DNA of 14,032 nucleotides from the NCBI GenBank assembly GCA_014729735.1, contig WJJN01000793.1, positions 1 to 14,032 on the forward strand. The letters run 5' to 3'. This DNA comes from Candidatus Zhuqueibacterota bacterium (GTDB lineage Bacteria; Zhuqueibacterota; Zhuqueibacteria; Thermofontimicrobiales; Thiofontviventaceae). The position numbers were made by a program, and so were the translations under genes. This document shows, in pieces, positions 8,064-14,032 of this stretch; the stretch's first letter is position 1; every line of letters starts with the position of its first letter. The notes beneath the pieces are model-generated. The model was given only the letters and a program-made list of their open reading frames with translations. It made no database searches and had not been told where the DNA came from.

Positions 8064-8097
8064 CGCAGATTTGTAAGTTTGCAAATCTGCGTTTTTT
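8064..8097 (+). terminator. Intrinsic terminator between icd and obgE
   Basis: CGCAGATTTG (8064-8073) pairs over 10 bp with CAAATCTGCG (8082-8091), with an 8-nt loop and six T after it. Only 17 nt separate the T-run from the obgE ATG, so no complete promoter fits after it. obgE must depend on read-through or on a start site upstream of or inside the hairpin region. Confidence 0.92.
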
Positions 8098-8114
8098 CTT
8101 AAACCGGATAAAAG

Positions 8115-9110
8115 ATGTTTATAGATCAGGCGAAGATACACGTAAAGGCAGGAAATGGCGGAAATGGATGCTTGTCATTTCGCAGGGAAAAATATGTTCC
8201 TAAAGGAGGACCGGATGGAGGTGATGGGGGCAATGGCGGTGACATTATTTTTCAGGCAGACCGGCATTTAAGGACATTACTGGATTATCGTTATAAGAAG
8301 CATTTCAAAGCAGAGAACGGGAAGCCCGGGCAGGGAGCCAAAAAATTTGGCAAATCGGGATCAGATTATGTGGTAAAAGTTCCGCGCGGAACACTCATTA
8401 AAAATATGGACACGGGTACAATACTTGCGGATTTAACAGAAGATGACGAAAAGGTTGTGGTTGCAAAAGGGGGGAAAGGCGGGCGTGGAAATGCCCACTT
8501 TGCAACACCAACGAATCAGGCTCCGCGAAAGTATGAACCGGGGCAGCCAGGGAAAGAATATAATCTGGTTCTTGAATTGAAGCTGCTCGCAGATGTGGGA
8601 CTTGTCGGACTGCCAAATGCCGGAAAATCGACGCTGCTTTCGCGAATTACTGCAGCAAAACCGAAGATCGCAGATTATCCGTTTACAACGCTAATTCCGA
8701 ATTTGGGGCTGGTGCAATATAAAGAATCGAACAGTTACGTTGTTGCTGATATTCCCGGACTAATCGAAGGCGCGCACGAGGGCAAGGGACTCGGTATGCA
8801 ATTTCTGCGTCATATCGAGCGCACCAGTGTGCTGGCTTATCTTATTGACGTTCAAAGCGAAGATATTGTAGATGATTTTAAAATTTTGCAGAATGAATTG
8901 GCGAAATATAATAGCAATTTGATCGAGAAGCCATCCATTATTCTGATCACAAAAATTGATACCAAATCAATTGATGAAATAAAAGATATAAAAAAATTAG
9001 AACGCCTGGATCTCGAATGGATGACTATTTCAGCAGTAACGGGTGAAGGGATCGAAGAGGCAAAAACGAAAATGTGGGATCTTATATCCGGCACCGAAAA
9101 CGAACATTAA
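8115..9110 (+). CDS. obgE: Obg/CgtA GTPase, ribosome assembly factor
   Basis: This 331-residue GTPase acts in large-subunit maturation and stress control. Residues 1-158 are the glycine-rich Obg fold (MFIDQAKIHVKAGNGGNGC start, GGDGGNGG runs, later KGGKGGRGNAHFATP). The G domain follows: P-loop GLPNAGKS 165-172, switch I with DYPFTTLIPNLG, DIPG 212-215 continuing into the Obg-specific LIEGAHEGKGLG, TKID 279-282 in place of NKxD, and SAV 306-308. The protein ends right after the G domain, so it has no C-terminal OCT domain, which is common outside Firmicutes. The ATG at 8115 gives the canonical N-terminus; the ribosome site is weak (GGA at 8106-8108). dprA starts 16 nt after the stop, implying one transcript. 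Confidence 0.97.
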   Translation: MFIDQAKIHVKAGNGGNGCLSFRREKYVPKGGPDGGDGGNGGDIIFQADRHLRTLLDYRYKKHFKAENGKPGQGAKKFGKSGSDYVVKVPRGTLIKNMDTGTILADLTEDDEKVVVAKGGKGGRGNAHFATPTNQAPRKYEPGQPGKEYNLVLELKLLADVGLVGLPNAGKSTLLSRITAAKPKIADYPFTTLIPNLGLVQYKESNSYVVADIPGLIEGAHEGKGLGMQFLRHIERTSVLAYLIDVQSEDIVDDFKILQNELAKYNSNLIEKPSIILITKIDTKSIDEIKDIKKLERLDLEWMTISAVTGEGIEEAKTKMWDLISGTENEH

Positions 9111-9126
9111 CAACGGAAAATTTATA

Positions 9127-10224
9127 ATGTATGTCGATATTCCCAATCTATTAAATTTGAGCACTGTTCCGGGAATTGGCGCAACCAAATTACGTTCTTT
9201 AGTGGCAAAATTCAAATCGACTAAAAAAGTATTTGAAGCTTCTGTTGAAGAATTAAAAGCGATTGATGGCATCGATTTAAAAGGCGCTCGAGAGATAAAG
9301 AATTTTTCAAATTTTGAATATGGGGAAATTCAGTATGAACGTGCTAAAAAATTGAATGCCGAAATTGTTACCTTCTGGGATGATAAATACCCGATCGTTC
9401 TGAAAAAAATACATGATCCACCCGTCTTTTTATTTTTGAAAGGCAAATTCGATGAATATGATAGATATTCTTTAGCTATCGTCGGAACTCGAAGCCCATC
9501 GAGTTATGGAAAAATAATTGCCGAAAAAATAGCGCGTGATTTATCGAATAAAGGACTCACAGTTGTTAGCGGTCTGGCACGCGGGGTGGACACCATTGCG
9601 CATTCGACAGCAATTAGCACAGGTGGGAGAACGATTGCTGTGACCGGATCCGGACTGGATGTTATTTATCCGTCGGAGAATCGGAAATTAACGGAGCAGA
9701 TTTGGGAAAGCGGCGCGGTGATCACCGAGCAGCCCATGGGCGCAAAACCGGACGCTGTTAATTTTCCGAAACGCAACCGCATAATTGCCGGATTAACACT
9801 GGGCACTATCGTTATCGAAGCCGGAGAGAAAAGCGGCGCGCTGATAACTGCAAACCTGGCACTGGAATACAATAGGGAAGTTTTTGCCATCCCAGGGAAC
9901 ATCACGAATAACAAAAGCTGGGGCTGCAATCAATTGATCAAAGAAGGTGCGAAGCTGGTACAGTCGATTGATGATATCCTGGATGAATTAAAAACTCAAT
10001 TGAGGAGATTTAGTGCGCAGGCAAAACAGAGTCAAAATTTCGATGATTTGCAGGCAAATGAAATGTATATTTTGAAAAATTTAACAACCCAGCCGATTCA
10101 TATCGACGAATTAGCGCGCAAATTGAACCAGTCCACCGGTCAATTATTATCTATATTATTAACTTTAGAATTCAAGGATTTTGTTCGACAATTACCCGGG
10201 AAGTTATTTGTTCGGACGTTTTAG
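9127..10224 (+). CDS. dprA: DNA processing protein DprA (Smf), RecA loader in natural transformation
   Basis: From ATG 9127 the product is 365 residues, the usual length. DprA binds incoming single-stranded DNA and loads RecA. Residues 1-60 resemble the N-terminal SAM/HhH-like region (NLSTVPGIGATKLRSL). The Rossmann-like core is clear: VGTRSPSSYG from V119, SGLARGVDT with GLARG from G149, GSGLDVIYPSEN, FPKRNR 213-218 followed by IIAGL, EKSGALITA and VFAIPGN. Residues 311-365 form the C-terminal winged-helix (DML1-like) domain. The frame is open from an ATG at 9043, but those extra 28 codons lie in the end of obgE and encode a basic stretch absent from the family, so 9127 is preferred although its ribosome site is weak. 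The next gene follows 6 nt after the stop. Confidence 0.95.
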   Translation: MYVDIPNLLNLSTVPGIGATKLRSLVAKFKSTKKVFEASVEELKAIDGIDLKGAREIKNFSNFEYGEIQYERAKKLNAEIVTFWDDKYPIVLKKIHDPPVFLFLKGKFDEYDRYSLAIVGTRSPSSYGKIIAEKIARDLSNKGLTVVSGLARGVDTIAHSTAISTGGRTIAVTGSGLDVIYPSENRKLTEQIWESGAVITEQPMGAKPDAVNFPKRNRIIAGLTLGTIVIEAGEKSGALITANLALEYNREVFAIPGNITNNKSWGCNQLIKEGAKLVQSIDDILDELKTQLRRFSAQAKQSQNFDDLQANEMYILKNLTTQPIHIDELARKLNQSTGQLLSILLTLEFKDFVRQLPGKLFVRTF

Positions 10225-10230
10225 AGCATT

Positions 10231-11385
10231 ATGGATGGAATAAGCAAAAACACCACAAAACAAAACAACAGCATCGTTTCAATCATCGAATGCCAGAATT
10301 ATGATCAGCAAAAAGTCGATTTGGCATTAAAGCATTGTCTGAACAAGCTCGACGCGATTGATCAGATCATCAAACCCGACACAACGATTCACATTAAACC
10401 AAATTTGCTTTCAGCTCGTTTACCGGAACATGGTATAACAACGCATCCGTCAGTGGTTAAAGCGCTGGTTAATATCATTCATAAACGAGGCGCAAAGGCG
10501 ACAATTGGTGATAGCCCGGCGGGCATTACCCGCCCGATTGAGGAATACTGGCGTACAACCGGGATGCACAAAGTCGCAGAGGAAACCGGAGCGCAGTTAA
10601 TCAAATTTGAAAAGAAAGGCGTTATCGAGAAGGTAGTGAATGGCAAAAGCTATTTCATTGCGAAACCGCTGGCTTCGGCGGATGTCGTTATAAATCTCTG
10701 CAAATTGAAAACACATAGCTTAACACTATATACCGGCGCGATAAAAAATATGTTCGGTATTATCCCAGGCGTAAAGAAAGGAGAGTTTCATAAGATTGCG
10801 CCAAAAGTAACGCAATTTTCTGAAATTCTGGTAGACATCTTCCAAAGTATGCAGCCCCAGCTTACCATCATGGATGCAGTGATTGGTATGGAAGGAAACG
10901 GACCTTCTTCCGGCAAACCGAAACATTTTGGATACATCCTCGCGAGTCGGGACGCAGTGGCGCTCGATGCAGTCGGTGCTCATATAATGGGCTATTTACC
11001 GGACGAGATTCTAACGACACAAATCGCCTACCGCCGCGGATTGGGAGAGAAGGATCTCGACAAGATCAGATTTAACGGCTTTCGAAAGGAAGACTTGAAG
11101 AAACAGGATGTCCTGCTTCCATCGAACCGACTCTATCAATCGCTGCCGGAATTTTTGTTAAAACTGGCAGGTAGATTAATCTGGATCCGACCAAAGGCGA
11201 ATGAAGCCCAGTGCAGGAAATGTGGGATGTGCATCCAGAATTGTCCGGTGAGTGCCATGGTCAGCAAGGACGGAATTCCGGTTATTGATTATGAAACATG
11301 CATCAAATGCTTCTGCTGTGACGAGATTTGCCCACACGACGCCATCGACATTCAGATGAGTTGGCTCGCCCGAAAATTGCGGTAA
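10231..11385 (+). CDS. DUF362 protein with two C-terminal [4Fe-4S] ferredoxin motifs
   Basis: The 384-residue product has an N-terminal DUF362 domain (about residues 15-300) with typical segments: IHIKPNLLS, an ITTHPSVVKALV helix, GDSPAG, INLCKLKTHSLT and IMDAVIGMEGNGPSSG, then a region assigning an organism-made scaffold. The C-terminus is a bacterial ferredoxin pair: C328-x2-C331-x2-C334-x3-C338-P and C357-x2-C360-x2-C363-x3-C367-P, with an extra Cys362. No signal peptide or membrane span is seen, so it is probably a cytoplasmic iron-sulfur protein. The biochemical role of the family is not established; an electron-transfer or metal-cofactor role is inference. It starts 6 nt after dprA and is probably translated from the obgE-dprA transcript. 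I see no clear terminator in the 75 nt after its stop. Confidence 0.88.
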   Translation: MDGISKNTTKQNNSIVSIIECQNYDQQKVDLALKHCLNKLDAIDQIIKPDTTIHIKPNLLSARLPEHGITTHPSVVKALVNIIHKRGAKATIGDSPAGITRPIEEYWRTTGMHKVAEETGAQLIKFEKKGVIEKVVNGKSYFIAKPLASADVVINLCKLKTHSLTLYTGAIKNMFGIIPGVKKGEFHKIAPKVTQFSEILVDIFQSMQPQLTIMDAVIGMEGNGPSSGKPKHFGYILASRDAVALDAVGAHIMGYLPDEILTTQIAYRRGLGEKDLDKIRFNGFRKEDLKKQDVLLPSNRLYQSLPEFLLKLAGRLIWIRPKANEAQCRKCGMCIQNCPVSAMVSKDGIPVIDYETCIKCFCCDEICPHDAIDIQMSWLARKLR

Positions 11386-11411
11386 CCCTGTTAATTTATT
11401 AGAAAAAATTA

Positions 11412-11440
11412 TTGACTAAGATTCAATTTTTTTGTATATT
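11412..11440 (+). promoter_or_regulatory. Sigma70-type promoter for the tRNA-Ser/gltX/tadA cluster
   Basis: TTGACT (11412-11417) and TATATT (11435-11440) are separated by 17 bp. The expected start point falls about 14 nt before the first tRNA nucleotide. The hexamers and spacing are identical to those of the STAS promoter. No further promoter is obvious in the short gaps of the cluster. Confidence 0.75.
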
Positions 11441-11460
11441 ACTGATTCTGGAATTTTTTC

Positions 11461-11544
11461 GGAGGGCTAGACCTAATTGGTAAGGCAGCGGTCTTGAAAA
11501 CCGCCGGGCTTTTGCCCTTGGGGGTTCGAGTCCCTCGCCCTCCG
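11461..11544 (+). tRNA. tRNA-Ser(UGA)
   Basis: Acceptor GGAGGGC (11461-11467) pairs with GCCCTCC (11537-11543), with discriminator G11544. The anticodon stem GCGGT/ACCGC encloses loop CTTGAAA, giving anticodon TGA. The variable arm is long (GGGC TTTT GCCC), as expected for serine. The T-arm GGGGG-TTCGAGT-CCCTC is intact. The 3' CCA is not encoded. Confidence 0.96.
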
Positions 11545-11556
11545 CATTAATGTTAT

Positions 11557-11645
11557 GGAGAGGTGCCGGAGCTGGCTTAACGGGGCGGCCTGCTAAGCCG
11601 TTGTAGGTCATTGATCTACCGAGGGTTCGAATCCCTCCCTCTCCG
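11557..11645 (+). tRNA. tRNA-Ser(GCU)
   Basis: Acceptor GGAGAGG (11557-11563) pairs with CCTCTCC (11638-11644), with discriminator G11645. The anticodon loop CTGCTAA gives GCT. The long variable arm (GTAGGTC/GATCTAC) is of the serine class, and the T-loop is TTCGAAT. CCA is not encoded. It lies 12 nt after tRNA-Ser(UGA), so the two serine tRNAs are a tandem unit. Confidence 0.96.
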
Positions 11646-11688
11646 CTAATTATTTACCAGGGAATGGAACAATCCATTATAGAAAATC

Positions 11689-12078
11689 ATGGAATTTGAA
11701 ATAAAGCGAATTTATGCCTGGTCTGTTCTTAAAATCGTATTTGTTTTTTATCTCTGTATCGGTACGCTTTTCGGAATGTTACTCGCATTTATTTCAAATA
11801 TGATCACTGCCGTGATGATGAGTTTCAATAGCTGGGCGAGTAATGTTTTTGCTCCGTCGGCGTTTTCGATCTTTCTTAATATAATTTCGTTTGCTCTTTT
11901 TTTCGCAATAGCCGGCAGTGTTGTTACCATTATCTTTATCGGGATTTATAATCTGCTTTCGGTTCTGGTTGGTGGTATTAAAATAGATTTAGATACATTC
12001 TCTGATACAAAGGCATTGCATCGTGAAGATAATCAGGTAATTTTGAGGGATAAGCCAATAGATGAGAAATACGAGTGA
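11689..12078 (+). CDS. Small membrane protein, DUF3566-like
   Basis: The 129-residue product has two hydrophobic segments (about residues 12-42 and 68-97). They are preceded by EFEIKRIYAWSVLKIV and followed by the segment IYNLLSVLVGGIKIDL and a short charged tail. The RI-x-x-WSVLK opening and the YNLxxxLVGGI segment recall DUF3566, a two-helix inner-membrane family of unknown function; this assignment is from memory of the motif only. ATG 11689 gives the motif directly at the N-terminus, but the upstream ribosome site is poor. It follows tRNA-Ser(GCU) by 43 nt and its last 17 nt overlap the gltX start in another frame, so translation of the two may be coupled. No link to tRNA function is established. 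Confidence 0.7.
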   Translation: MEFEIKRIYAWSVLKIVFVFYLCIGTLFGMLLAFISNMITAVMMSFNSWASNVFAPSAFSIFLNIISFALFFAIAGSVVTIIFIGIYNLLSVLVGGIKIDLDTFSDTKALHREDNQVILRDKPIDEKYE

Positions 12079-13480
12079 GGAAGTAAGGGTTCGATTTGCT
12101 CCCAGTCCCACTGGATATCTTCACGTTGGAGGCGCAAGAACAGCGATTTTCAACTGGCTTTATGCCAGGAATAAAAAAGGCAAATTTTTAATTCGCATCG
12201 AAGATACCGATGTCGCCCGGTCAAGCAAAGAAATGGTCGATGCCATTTTCGAAGGATTAAAATGGCTTGATCTGAAATGGGATGAAGAGCCGGTTTATCA
12301 ATCAAACAGAATCGGTTATTATAGACAAATTTGCCAGCAGTTGGTGGAACAAAATAAAGCATATTATTGTTATTGTTCCCAGGAAAAGTTAGCACAGAGA
12401 AGCGAAAGCTATAAATACGACGGTCATTGCAGAAATTTGACTGACGGACAGCGCTCCGAGTACGAGCGCCTAAATGTACCGAAAGCTATTCGATTTAAAG
12501 TTCCGCAAACAACAATCACGTTTGTTGATGCGGTTCGTGGTTCTTTGAAATTCAACTCAGATGAAATTGACGATTTCATTATTCTCAAATCCGACGGCAT
12601 GCCGACATATCATCTGGCAGTGGTCGCTGACGATCATGATATGAAAATAACGCACGTTATTCGTGGTGACGATCATTTATCCAATACACCGAAACATGTG
12701 CTATTATATCAGGCGTTAAATTGGTCGATTCCAGCTTATTCACATTTGCCGTTGATACTTGGTCCCGATAAGAAGCGACTCAGCAAACGACACGGCGCAA
12801 CTGCTGTTTCCGAATATCGGGAGATGGGTATCTTACCTGATGCGATGTTCAATTTTTTGACATTATTGGGCTGGAATCCGGGTAGTGATCAGGAAATCAT
12901 GAGTCGGGAGCAAATCGTCAATCGGTTTTCGTTATCAAAAATAAATAAAAGCAACGCAATCTTTGATGAGCAAAAACTGATCTGGATGAATGGTAATTAT
13001 ATCCGGCAAACAGATGATGCTATCATATTGAACCTCGTTCGTGCTCAACTGATTGCCGAAAATTTGATCGATCCGGATAAAGAAGACAGAGAATATTTAT
13101 TGAAAGTCATTTCATTATTAAAACCGAGAATGAAATTCTTAAATGAATTTGCAGAAACAGGCTTCTATTTTTTTCGCGATCCTGAAGAATATAATGAGAA
13201 AGCCAAAAAGAAGCATTGGAAGGGTGTGGATGTCGGAGAACGATTGGAAAAATTATATTTGAGCTTAGAAAATGTAACGCCTTTTGGGCAAGATGAGATT
13301 GAGAAAAATGTGAGAGAGTTGGCAGAAGAATTGGAAATTAGTGCAGCGAAATTAATTCACCCGGCACGGGTATCATTGACAGGATCCGGTTCAAGTCCGG
13401 GAATATTTGAAGTGATGGAAGCACTGGGAAAAGATGTGGTCATCAGGAGATTGAAGAAAGCGGTATCTGCAAATTCATAG
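12062..13480 (+). CDS. gltX: Glutamyl-tRNA synthetase (class I)
   Basis: This 472-residue enzyme attaches glutamate to tRNA-Glu. The class I signature is RFAPSPTGYLHVGGART with H21-V-G-G as the HIGH motif, and K238-R-L-S-K242 is the KMSKS-type loop. LIRIEDTD is present after the HIGH motif. A zinc-type site appears as C103-x-C105 and YDGHC ending at C123. VIRGDDHLSNTPKHVLLYQAL is characteristic, and the C-terminal anticodon-binding helices reach the normal family length. No glutaminyl-tRNA synthetase is visible here, and the gene is followed after 3 nt by tRNA-Gln(CUG), so a non-discriminating enzyme that also makes Glu-tRNA-Gln is plausible but unproven. ATG 12062 overlaps the preceding gene by 17 nt; GAGGGA at 12045-12050 is a reasonable ribosome site. 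Confidence 0.96.
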   Translation: MRNTSEEVRVRFAPSPTGYLHVGGARTAIFNWLYARNKKGKFLIRIEDTDVARSSKEMVDAIFEGLKWLDLKWDEEPVYQSNRIGYYRQICQQLVEQNKAYYCYCSQEKLAQRSESYKYDGHCRNLTDGQRSEYERLNVPKAIRFKVPQTTITFVDAVRGSLKFNSDEIDDFIILKSDGMPTYHLAVVADDHDMKITHVIRGDDHLSNTPKHVLLYQALNWSIPAYSHLPLILGPDKKRLSKRHGATAVSEYREMGILPDAMFNFLTLLGWNPGSDQEIMSREQIVNRFSLSKINKSNAIFDEQKLIWMNGNYIRQTDDAIILNLVRAQLIAENLIDPDKEDREYLLKVISLLKPRMKFLNEFAETGFYFFRDPEEYNEKAKKKHWKGVDVGERLEKLYLSLENVTPFGQDEIEKNVRELAEELEISAAKLIHPARVSLTGSGSSPGIFEVMEALGKDVVIRRLKKAVSANS

Positions 13481-13483
13481 ATT

Positions 13484-13554
13484 TGGGGAGTCGTCCAACG
13501 GCAGGACACGCGACTCTGGATCGCGGAATCGGGGTTCGAATCCCTGCTCCCCAG
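13484..13554 (+). tRNA. tRNA-Gln(CUG)
   Basis: Acceptor TGGGGAG (13484-13490) pairs with CTCCCCA (13547-13553); discriminator G13554. The U1-A72 pair and G73 are typical of tRNA-Gln. The anticodon stem CGCGA/TCGCG encloses loop CTCTGGA, giving CTG. The D-loop is short. CCA is not encoded. It begins 3 nt after the gltX stop. Confidence 0.95.
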
Positions 13555-13564
13555 CAAATTATCA

Positions 13565-13638
13565 GCGCCCGTAGCTCAACTGGACAGAGCATCTGACTTC
13601 GGATCAGAGGGTTGGGGGTTCAAGTCCTCCCGGGCGTA
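13565..13638 (+). tRNA. tRNA-Arg(UCG)
   Basis: Acceptor GCGCCCG (13565-13571) pairs with CGGGCGT (13631-13637), making the first pair G1-U72; discriminator A13638. The anticodon stem TCTGA/TCAGA encloses loop CTTCGGA, giving TCG. CCA is not encoded. It is 63/74 identical by hand count to tRNA-Arg(ACG) downstream. Confidence 0.95.
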
Positions 13639-13651
13639 CATATTACAAAAT

Positions 13652-13726
13652 GGCGCGTTCGTCTAGCGGTTAGGACGCCGGCCTCTCACGCCGGTAGCAC
13701 GGGTTCGAGTCCCGTACGCGCTACCA
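13652..13726 (+). tRNA. tRNA-Glu(CUC), CCA encoded
   Basis: Acceptor GGCGCGT pairs with ACGCGCT (G1-U72 at the end), then A73 and an encoded CCA (13724-13726). The anticodon stem CCGGC/GCCGG encloses loop CTCTCAC, giving CTC. This is the only one of the six tRNAs here with CCA in the DNA. It is a substrate of the gltX product encoded just upstream. Confidence 0.95.
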
Positions 13727-13731
13727 GGGTT

Positions 13732-13805
13732 GCGCCCGTAGCTCAATTGGATAGAGCGTCTGGCTACGGACCAGAAGGTTGGGGGTTCGATTCCCTCCGG
13801 GCGTA
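13732..13805 (+). tRNA. tRNA-Arg(ACG)
   Basis: Acceptor GCGCCCG (13732-13738) pairs with CGGGCGT (13798-13804), first pair G1-U72; discriminator A13805. The anticodon stem TCTGG/CCAGA encloses loop CTACGGA, giving ACG. In bacteria A34 of this tRNA is deaminated to inosine by TadA, so that CGU, CGC and CGA can be read. The tadA gene starts 32 nt downstream. CCA is not encoded. Confidence 0.96.
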
Positions 13806-13825
13806 CAATTTATACCAACAATTTC

Positions 13826-13835
13826 AAGGACAGGA
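13826..13835 (+). promoter_or_regulatory. Shine-Dalgarno of tadA
   Basis: AAGGACAGGA carries two AGGA copies just before ATG 13838. The first (AAGGA, 13826-13830) has a 7-nt spacing, which supports translation starting here, immediately after the tRNA-Arg(ACG) 3' end. Confidence 0.6.
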
Positions 13836-13837
13836 AC

Positions 13838-14032
13838 ATGGCAGAAAATGAAAGGTGGATGGAACAGGCATTCGTAGAAGCTGAAAAAGCCTACGAAAAG
13901 GAAGAAGTCCCGGTTGGTGCGGTTGTCGTGTTCGAGAATAAAATTGTTGGTCGCGGATATAATTTAATCGAGACACTTCAAGATCCGACAGCCCATGCTG
14001 AAATTTTAGCAATTACTGCTGCTTCTAATTCA
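13838..14032 (+). CDS. tadA: tRNA-specific adenosine deaminase TadA, N-terminal part (cut by window end)
   Basis: The frame from ATG 13838 is open to the last base, giving 65 residues. They match the start of the TadA family: MEQAFVEAEKAY helix, EEVPVGAVVV strand, GRGYN, and the zinc/catalytic motif H53-A54-E55 in DPTAHAEILAI. In TadA, His53-type is a zinc ligand and the Glu is the proton shuttle; the second zinc motif (PCxxC) would lie beyond the window. The enzyme makes inosine at position 34 of tRNA-Arg(ACG), which is encoded directly upstream, and the two are probably on one transcript. Other deaminases of the CDA fold are possible, but the PVGAVVV plus HAEI pattern and the context favour TadA. 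Confidence 0.92.
   Translation, partial: MAENERWMEQAFVEAEKAYEKEEVPVGAVVVFENKIVGRGYNLIETLQDPTAHAEILAITAASNS

Noticed and set aside
9043..9126. Upstream ATG extension of dprA by 28 codons
   Set aside because: It overlaps the end of obgE and adds a basic stretch not found in DprA; ATG 9127 gives the family N-terminus.
11423..11611. Minus-strand 62-codon frame
   Set aside because: It runs across tRNA-Ser(UGA) and into tRNA-Ser(GCU), both with full cloverleaf structure.
13484..13805. The repeated tRNA-like units as a CRISPR or other repeat array
   Set aside because: Each unit folds as a complete tRNA with different anticodons and the spacers are only 5-13 nt.
13612..13851. Plus-strand 79-codon frame reading VAQLDRASGYG-like text
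   Set aside because: It is tRNA sequence translated (Arg, Glu, Arg) and then out-of-frame tadA; this is a familiar annotation artefact of tRNA genes.

Overview
The window is a bacterial chromosome segment in which every supported gene lies on the + strand. It holds nine protein genes (the last cut by the window end), six tRNA genes, two clear intrinsic terminators and three near-identical sigma70-type promoters. The moderate-to-low GC, the PorV/UPF0164-type outer-membrane barrel and the SpoIIE/STAS signalling genes suggest a Gram-negative lineage of the broad FCB group. Real Shine-Dalgarno sequences and TTGACT-17-TATATT promoters argue against a typical Bacteroidota genome. A Calditrichota/KSB1/Marinimicrobia-like candidate phylum is a guess, not a demonstrated placement.

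Region 1 (24-6736) is a signalling locus. It has an exported beta-barrel protein with periplasmic TPRs, then a 1303-residue inner-membrane protein. That second protein joins an RsbW-like ATPase, a periplasmic sensor between two membrane segments, HAMP, a SpoIIE/RsbU PP2C phosphatase, a transposase-like tandem HTH region, a long acidic linker and C-terminal TPRs. A STAS protein (RsbV-like) follows from its own promoter. The STAS protein ends in a 51-residue stretch that aligns without gaps to the second HTH-like unit of the phosphatase protein. I read the locus as an undescribed variant of a partner-switching system in which phosphatase and antagonist share an accessory domain, possibly DNA binding. 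No sigma factor gene is present here.

Region 2 (6759-11385) is housekeeping. It holds an isocitrate dehydrogenase gene with its own promoter and terminator, then a tight obgE-dprA-DUF362/ferredoxin cluster.

Region 3 (11412-14032) is translational. One promoter precedes tRNA-Ser(UGA), tRNA-Ser(GCU), a small DUF3566-like membrane protein gene, gltX, tRNA-Gln(CUG), tRNA-Arg(UCG), tRNA-Glu(CUC), tRNA-Arg(ACG) and the start of tadA. All gaps are short and no terminator is visible, so this looks like a mixed tRNA/mRNA transcript. gltX sits next to tRNAs it can charge, and tadA sits next to tRNA-Arg(ACG), the tRNA whose wobble A34 it converts to inosine.
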